Below are positions 5,778 through 9,192 of a stretch of 9,192 nt of DNA, piece after piece (within the stretch, counting starts at the first letter, position 1; each line of letters begins with the position of its first letter). The notes below the pieces were generated by a model. The model worked only from the letters and a program-made list of their open reading frames with translations, searched no databases and had not been told where the DNA came from. The stretch covers positions 1 to 9,192 of the forward strand of contig JBLNAE010000178.1 in assembly GCA_050259195.1 (NCBI GenBank), given 5' to 3'. The DNA is from PSLL01 sp050259195. GTDB taxonomy: Bacteria > Desulfobacterota_D > UBA1144 > Nemesobacterales > CSP1-2. Both the position numbers and the translations under genes were made by a program.

Positions 5778-7525
5778 CTCTCTCTCACCCTATTTTTTAT
5801 ATCTTCCGACATCTCAATTACTTCAGGATACCATTCTTTGAACGTGGCATCTATACCCATTCTTCCACCATAGACCACAGCCGAGCCTCTGAGTTCGGTC
5901 TTTTCAAATATAACATCGAGATACGGATCGAACCTCGTAAATATGCCCCAAATCAGATCGGTATCATCATGCAAATCAATATCCGAACTCTGGGCTACAA
6001 TAATTCTAACATCCTCATATCCAGGGATGTCAAAGAGCCTCCGAATATTATCCTTTGGATTTTTTTGGACCTTTATAACTAAAAATCCTCCGGGAAGGAG
6101 CCTGAAATCCGTCACTTCGCTTAGCCTCTCCCTGGGATCAGGAACCTTTTCAGGAATTCTTCTTTTTTCTCTTCCGCCATTTGCGCGTCTCACAGCATTT
6201 ATCCCCATCTTGCTTCCCACATTTAGCTTCCCGCTTGTGAAATCTAATGTATCGAGCGGCGCCCAGGGGATTAAGAGGAAGTCCTCGCGAGGGTCAAAAT
6301 TCTCTCCTATTTCCCTAAGAACAGCGCCCCAGTCTCTTGGATTTACATGGCTTGAGACTATTATCATGCACTTTGTAAGAAGGAGTTGCCCGGTTCCCCA
6401 GAGCGCAAGCATGGCTTTTATTCCGTTCTTCGGGTATCTCTCATCAACGGAGACAACGAGAAGGTTATGAAACCCCGCTTCGGGGTACGCCCACATTTTT
6501 TTCACCTCGGGTTGAATAATTTTTATAAGGGGAGAGAACATCTCCGCCGCCGCAATTCCAAGGAATATGTCCTCTTTAGGCGGCTTTCCCACAACCGTAG
6601 CGGGATAGATCGGATTATGCCTGTGCATTATCTCGTTTATTCTAAAAACCGGAAACGGCGCTTCCATCGAATAGTGTCCGAAGTGGTCTCCGAAGGGACC
6701 CTCAATTCGCGTCTCCCCCTGAGGAACAACTCCTTCAATAATAAACTCGGCATTCGCAGGAACACGCAGCGATATGGTTTTGCCTCGAACCATAGGGATC
6801 GGACTTCCTCGAAGATAACTTGCAAATGCAATCTCATCCATACCTTCGGGAAGCGGAGCAATGGCAGTAAAAATCATCTTTGGGTCGCCGCCCAGAATCA
6901 CAGCGGCTTCGAGGTCGCGCCCCAGCTTTGCGGCCTCGTGATAATGAGCCGCGCCGCCTTTATGGGGGTGCCAGTGCATTCCAGTCGTCTTTTTATCATA
7001 TATCTGCATCCTGTATATTCCGAGATTCCTTCTCCTTGTAATCGGGTCCTGTGTCAAAACCAACCCCAACGTTATGAATCTATCGCCATCTTTTGGCCAG
7101 CATTTGATTACGGGAAGCCTGTCTAGATCTGGCTCTTCTTCAATATCCTGGACTATGCCCTTTTCCACATTCTTCGTTCTCATAGAAAGAATTTTCACAG
7201 CCTTTGGAATAATCGAGAAGAATGATTTTAATGAGGGAGGATTCATCTTTTCAAAAAGAAACACCAACTCCTCACCGACCTCTCTTGGCTTTCTCCCCAA
7301 GGCGAGTTCGACCCTATCTTCAGTCCCAAAGAGATTAATCGCAAGCGGAAACGTAGAACCTTTTACATTCTCAAAAATAAGCGCAGACCCTTTTTCTTTT
7401 ATCACCCTTGATGAGATTTCTGTGATTTCCAGAATCGGGTCTACTTCGGCTTTCACCCTTTTTAAATCGCCGATGGATTCAAGGTATGAGATAAATTCCT
7501 GAAGGTCCAAGAAATTCTTTTTCAT
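5753..7525 (-). CDS. mqnL: UbiD family decarboxylase, likely menaquinone biosynthesis (MqnL type)
   Basis: The 590-residue protein is a full-length UbiD-family decarboxylase, an enzyme class that uses prenylated FMN and Mn/K ions. Key residues are present: Arg172 in GIYRMQIYD, the HWHPHKGGA segment at about 184-192, Glu264, and the EGPFGDH motif with Glu275 and Asp280, which match the Arg-Glu-Asp/Glu triad of Fdc/UbiD enzymes. Next to mqnE, it most likely removes the carboxylate from a prenylated 1,4-dihydroxy-6-naphthoate intermediate in menaquinone synthesis. This role is inferred from context; related UbiD enzymes use other aromatic acids. The flavin prenyltransferase partner (UbiX/MqnM) is not in the window. 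The start has no strong Shine-Dalgarno; GGGAT lies about 15 bases upstream. An extended -10 promoter lies about 37 bases before the ATG. Confidence 0.88.
   Translation of the reverse strand: MKKNFLDLQEFISYLESIGDLKRVKAEVDPILEITEISSRVIKEKGSALIFENVKGSTFPLAINLFGTEDRVELALGRKPREVGEELVFLFEKMNPPSLKSFFSIIPKAVKILSMRTKNVEKGIVQDIEEEPDLDRLPVIKCWPKDGDRFITLGLVLTQDPITRRRNLGIYRMQIYDKKTTGMHWHPHKGGAAHYHEAAKLGRDLEAAVILGGDPKMIFTAIAPLPEGMDEIAFASYLRGSPIPMVRGKTISLRVPANAEFIIEGVVPQGETRIEGPFGDHFGHYSMEAPFPVFRINEIMHRHNPIYPATVVGKPPKEDIFLGIAAAEMFSPLIKIIQPEVKKMWAYPEAGFHNLLVVSVDERYPKNGIKAMLALWGTGQLLLTKCMIIVSSHVNPRDWGAVLREIGENFDPREDFLLIPWAPLDTLDFTSGKLNVGSKMGINAVRRANGGREKRRIPEKVPDPRERLSEVTDFRLLPGGFLVIKVQKNPKDNIRRLFDIPGYEDVRIIVAQSSDIDLHDDTDLIWGIFTRFDPYLDVIFEKTELRGSAVVYGGRMGIDATFKEWYPEVIEMSEDIKNRVRERWQEYWKG
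5785..5791 (-). promoter_or_regulatory. Ribosome binding site of mqnE inside the upstream gene
   Basis: AGGGTGA on the minus strand lies seven bases before the mqnE ATG, within the last codons of the UbiD-like gene. It supports the overlapping start and coupled translation. Confidence 0.6.
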
Positions 7526-7561
7526 ATATTTTTGTCACTTATCCCAGTCGAATATCTTTTG

Positions 7562-7570
7562 ATTATACCA
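7562..7570 (-). promoter_or_regulatory. Extended -10 promoter of the ubiD-like/mqnE operon
   Basis: The minus strand reads TGGTATAAT, a perfect -10 hexamer with the TG of an extended -10. Transcription would start near 7555, leaving a leader of about 30 bases before the ATG at 7525. No good -35 is visible 16-19 bases upstream, which is usual for extended -10 promoters. Confidence 0.6.
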
Positions 7571-7645
7571 TTTCGCTTATTTCGTCGCTCACATCGGTCC
7601 GAAACACAGGACAGTCGTAAATTTGACACATTCTCGTAATTGGTA

Positions 7646-8404
7646 TTACTTGGTTGATTTGTCCGTTATATGTCCCACACGTAAAAGCAGTGGTATTATA
7701 ACCTTACGAGTGAGTCCCTCGCTGCCCCAGGCCTTCTTGAACTCCTCTAGAAGTTCCAGTGAAGGCGGTTTGCCGTGAACTTCCAAATACCTTTGCGGTC
7801 CCGAATAGGAATCAAGAAGCCTCAGTAACTGATCGAGCGTCCAATCAACTTTAATTTTGAAATCCGGAGCTTGTAACTCCTCAAATGGGAAGTAGAGAGA
7901 GACATATCGGCTGTCATAAAGCTCTTTTCCCGCTGTCCAATAGCCATCCACCACCTCGTGCAGGTAGCGATTGGTAAGTGTGTCAACCAATGGAGTGACT
8001 TTTACCTCACGAAAGCCAAATAGAGCAATAAGAGCACCTTCACATGCAACCCTTCGTGCTTCCAAATAAAACCTGTGCAAGTTGAGCCAGTGAGCAGCCT
8101 GACCAGCGGTTATTAAGCCAACGGTTCCTGAAGGGATAGAAGAGTTTTCCGCAGGTTCTACACGGTATTCGATGTTCTTTCCAGGTGTTGCATAGGCGAT
8201 TCGACTCTGACTTATATCCGTAGCGATCACCTTTTCAAAGTGCTGAGCCAGTCCCGCAGCAACCTGCCCATTACCTGTCGCGCAGTCCCAGGCAACCTCG
8301 CGCTTCGCACATAACGAAGAGAAAAACTCAAACAGTTCTACCGGATACGAGGGACGGGCATCTACATAAGCTTTCCCTTGCCTCGAAAAGTAGTCCTCGA
8401 ACAC
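7646..8404 (-). CDS. Class I SAM-dependent methyltransferase
   Basis: The protein has a Rossmann-like methyltransferase domain in its N-terminal half. Motif I is VAWDCATGNGQVAAGLA (about residues 38-54), the strand-2 acid is in VIATDIS, and AAHWLNLHRFYLEARRV follows, a pattern typical of the group with yeast Tmt1/Crg1 and bacterial trans-aconitate-like methyltransferases. The opening FEDYFSRQGKAYVDARPSYP is also typical of this group. The substrate cannot be told. The start is uncertain: GTG at 8402-8404 puts the N-terminus at the family's usual place (252 residues); GTG at 8417-8419 would add five residues. Neither has an ideal ribosome site, and no ATG is available. An AT-rich dyad lies just upstream at 8430-8456. 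The gene seems a stand-alone unit. Confidence 0.85.
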   Translation of the reverse strand: MFEDYFSRQGKAYVDARPSYPVELFEFFSSLCAKREVAWDCATGNGQVAAGLAQHFEKVIATDISQSRIAYATPGKNIEYRVEPAENSSIPSGTVGLITAGQAAHWLNLHRFYLEARRVACEGALIALFGFREVKVTPLVDTLTNRYLHEVVDGYWTAGKELYDSRYVSLYFPFEELQAPDFKIKVDWTLDQLLRLLDSYSGPQRYLEVHGKPPSLELLEEFKKAWGSEGLTRKVIIPLLLRVGHITDKSTK

Positions 8405-8429
8405 AATCTCGATAATCACCCCATAGAGA

Positions 8430-8456
8430 AATTAAAGTTTTGGTCCAAAATTAATT
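8430..8456. promoter_or_regulatory. AT-rich dyad upstream of the methyltransferase
   Basis: AATTAA, AG, TTTTGG, a central T, then CCAAAA and TTAATT form a 12-base-pair inverted repeat with a two-base bulge. It lies 26 bases before the GTG at 8404. It could be an operator or a leader hairpin. It is too AT-rich, and lacks a T-tract, to be a good intrinsic terminator for the gene upstream. Confidence 0.4.
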
Positions 8457-8551
8457 TAGTCTAGCACCAGTTAGGCGCGTCAACATCTCAAAGCGAGAAG
8501 GCCAGAGCTTATACCAATTTTTAATTATTGTGATTTCCGCCAGAAAACAAC

Positions 8552-9013
8552 TTATTCATCCTTCACCAGAACGGAGAGAATCACGGAGAGAATCAATGTA
8601 ATTAGTGCAACTAAATTTAAACCTGCGCTAGTAGCATGAGAGTATTCCCATTGCTTACGAAGCTCCAGCCAGCTTGCGGGCAATACTGTCCAGTTGTTTG
8701 TTTGCTGGTTGGCAGGATAGGTAAATGTCCAAAACACTAACTGGGTTCCCACAATACAAAGTAAGGCTATCAAGGTTAAAATAAAAACCTTTCGCTCTTT
8801 GCGAACCATAACCGTTAATACCAGGGTTGAGATCAGCGCGCCAATTACGACAATTCCCAGTAACGCCCATCCTCGATATATTTGCTGGACAGTCAGGTAA
8901 TCTTCGCGGGACAGGTTAATTTTGTTTGGCAGCTCCAGCAGATGAGCAAGGGTAGGAGCCAGAGCTAGAGCAGTGAATAAGAGACTAATGAAACGTACTG
9001 TATTTAACCACAA
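8552..9013 (-). CDS. DUF1772 family membrane protein
   Basis: This 153-residue integral membrane protein has four predicted membrane segments at about residues 5-25, 49-70, 77-97 and 129-150. It fits the DUF1772 (anthrone oxygenase-related) family: LAHLLELPNKINLS after the first segment, EDYLTVQQIYRGWALLG, FWTFTYPANQQTNNWT after the third, and LRKQWEYSHA before the fourth. The conserved His, Asn, Tyr, Trp and His residues near the membrane faces are kept. Fungal members act on polyketides; bacterial members have no assigned function. The start is TTG at 9011-9013, supported by AGGGA four bases upstream and the lack of an early ATG. The MORN-like gene ends only 27 bases upstream, so the two are probably co-transcribed. 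Confidence 0.85.
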   Translation of the reverse strand: MWLNTVRFISLLFTALALAPTLAHLLELPNKINLSREDYLTVQQIYRGWALLGIVVIGALISTLVLTVMVRKERKVFILTLIALLCIVGTQLVFWTFTYPANQQTNNWTVLPASWLELRKQWEYSHATSAGLNLVALITLILSVILSVLVKDE

Positions 9014-9017
9014 AGTG

Positions 9018-9022
9018 TCCCT
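9018..9022 (-). promoter_or_regulatory. Ribosome binding site for the TTG start at 9013
   Basis: AGGGA on the minus strand is followed by CACT and then TTG. It decides a rare start codon in the absence of any nearby in-frame ATG. Confidence 0.55.
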
Positions 9023-9040
9023 GGCATTCCCTCTAACTTC

Positions 9041-9192
9041 TCATTCTCCAAATGTCGTTATTCCCTTCAACGTCCCATTCTCAAAGTAAATCTCACGCAC
9101 CCCAACCTGGTTGCCATCCTTGTAGTTGCATGCGCCCTCTAACGCTCCACTCTCATAGTAGGTATGGGATGGTCCATCCATCTTATCGTTCT
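9041..9192 (-). CDS. MORN/YwqK-like repeat protein, 3' end (partial)
   Basis: Fifty codons of a gene entering from the right edge end at TGA 9041-9043. The residues DGPSHTYYESGALEGACNY, KDGNQVG and YFENGTLKG show two repeats of the MORN_2 type (YYESG.L.....Y.DG...G), about 22 residues apart. Proteins with such repeats are often labelled YwqK-family antitoxins, a name that says little about function. The 5' end is outside the window, so length and any signal peptide are unknown. The DUF1772 gene follows closely. Confidence 0.7.
   Translation of the reverse strand, partial: NDKMDGPSHTYYESGALEGACNYKDGNQVGVREIYFENGTLKGITTFGE

Noticed and set aside
6386..7126. Long plus-strand open frame of 246 codons opposite the UbiD-like gene
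   Set aside because: It is antisense to a strongly conserved gene, has a low-complexity Arg/Ser/His-rich translation and no family match. It is a shadow frame.

Overview
The window is accessory-rich bacterial chromosomal DNA of moderate-to-low GC. Nearly every gene lies on the minus strand; the exceptions are a crotonase-fold gene at the left end and a scrap of another gene before it. Two genes of menaquinone synthesis by the futalosine route, a lipoprotein and the protein families present suggest an uncultured, probably diderm, anaerobic or facultative bacterium. Deltaproteobacteria-like or Dadabacteria-like lineages would fit, but the sequence does not settle the taxon.

Layout, left to right. 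1-84 (+): possible 3' end of an unknown gene. 276-1049 (+): methylmalonyl-CoA decarboxylase-like crotonase. 1340-2086 (-): protein of unknown function, with two sets of short phased repeats upstream. 2253-2585 (-): small lipoprotein, perhaps shortened. 2648-2959 (-): DUF2442 protein, preceded by only the last ~40 codons of its usual DUF4160 partner. 3014-3928 (-): a complete EVE-HNH type IV restriction endonuclease gene, except for one in-frame TAA codon. 4037-4597 (-): Uma2-family nuclease. 4668-7525 (-): overlapping pair of a UbiD-family decarboxylase and MqnE (aminofutalosine synthase), with an extended -10 promoter. 7646-8404 (-): SAM-dependent methyltransferase. 8552-9013 (-): DUF1772 membrane protein starting at TTG. 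9041-9192 (-): 3' end of a MORN/YwqK-like repeat protein.

The metabolic core is the ubiD-like/mqnE pair: MqnE makes aminofutalosine early in the pathway, and the UbiD-like enzyme probably decarboxylates a late naphthoate intermediate. Their 25-base overlap argues for coupled translation. The crotonase could drain methylmalonyl-CoA to propionyl-CoA, but no mutase or transferase partner is visible.

The most informative stretch is 2.2-4.7 kb, which looks like a mosaic of recombined accessory genes. It holds a restriction gene broken by a single nonsense codon, a 5'-deleted DUF4160 gene hidden under the restriction gene's 3' end, and a diverged second copy of the mqnE 3' end on the far side of the Uma2 gene. 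These junctions are visible directly in the sequence. Their history is inference. I found no RNA genes, CRISPR arrays, transposases or convincing intrinsic terminators, and I do not see a clearly new multi-gene system.
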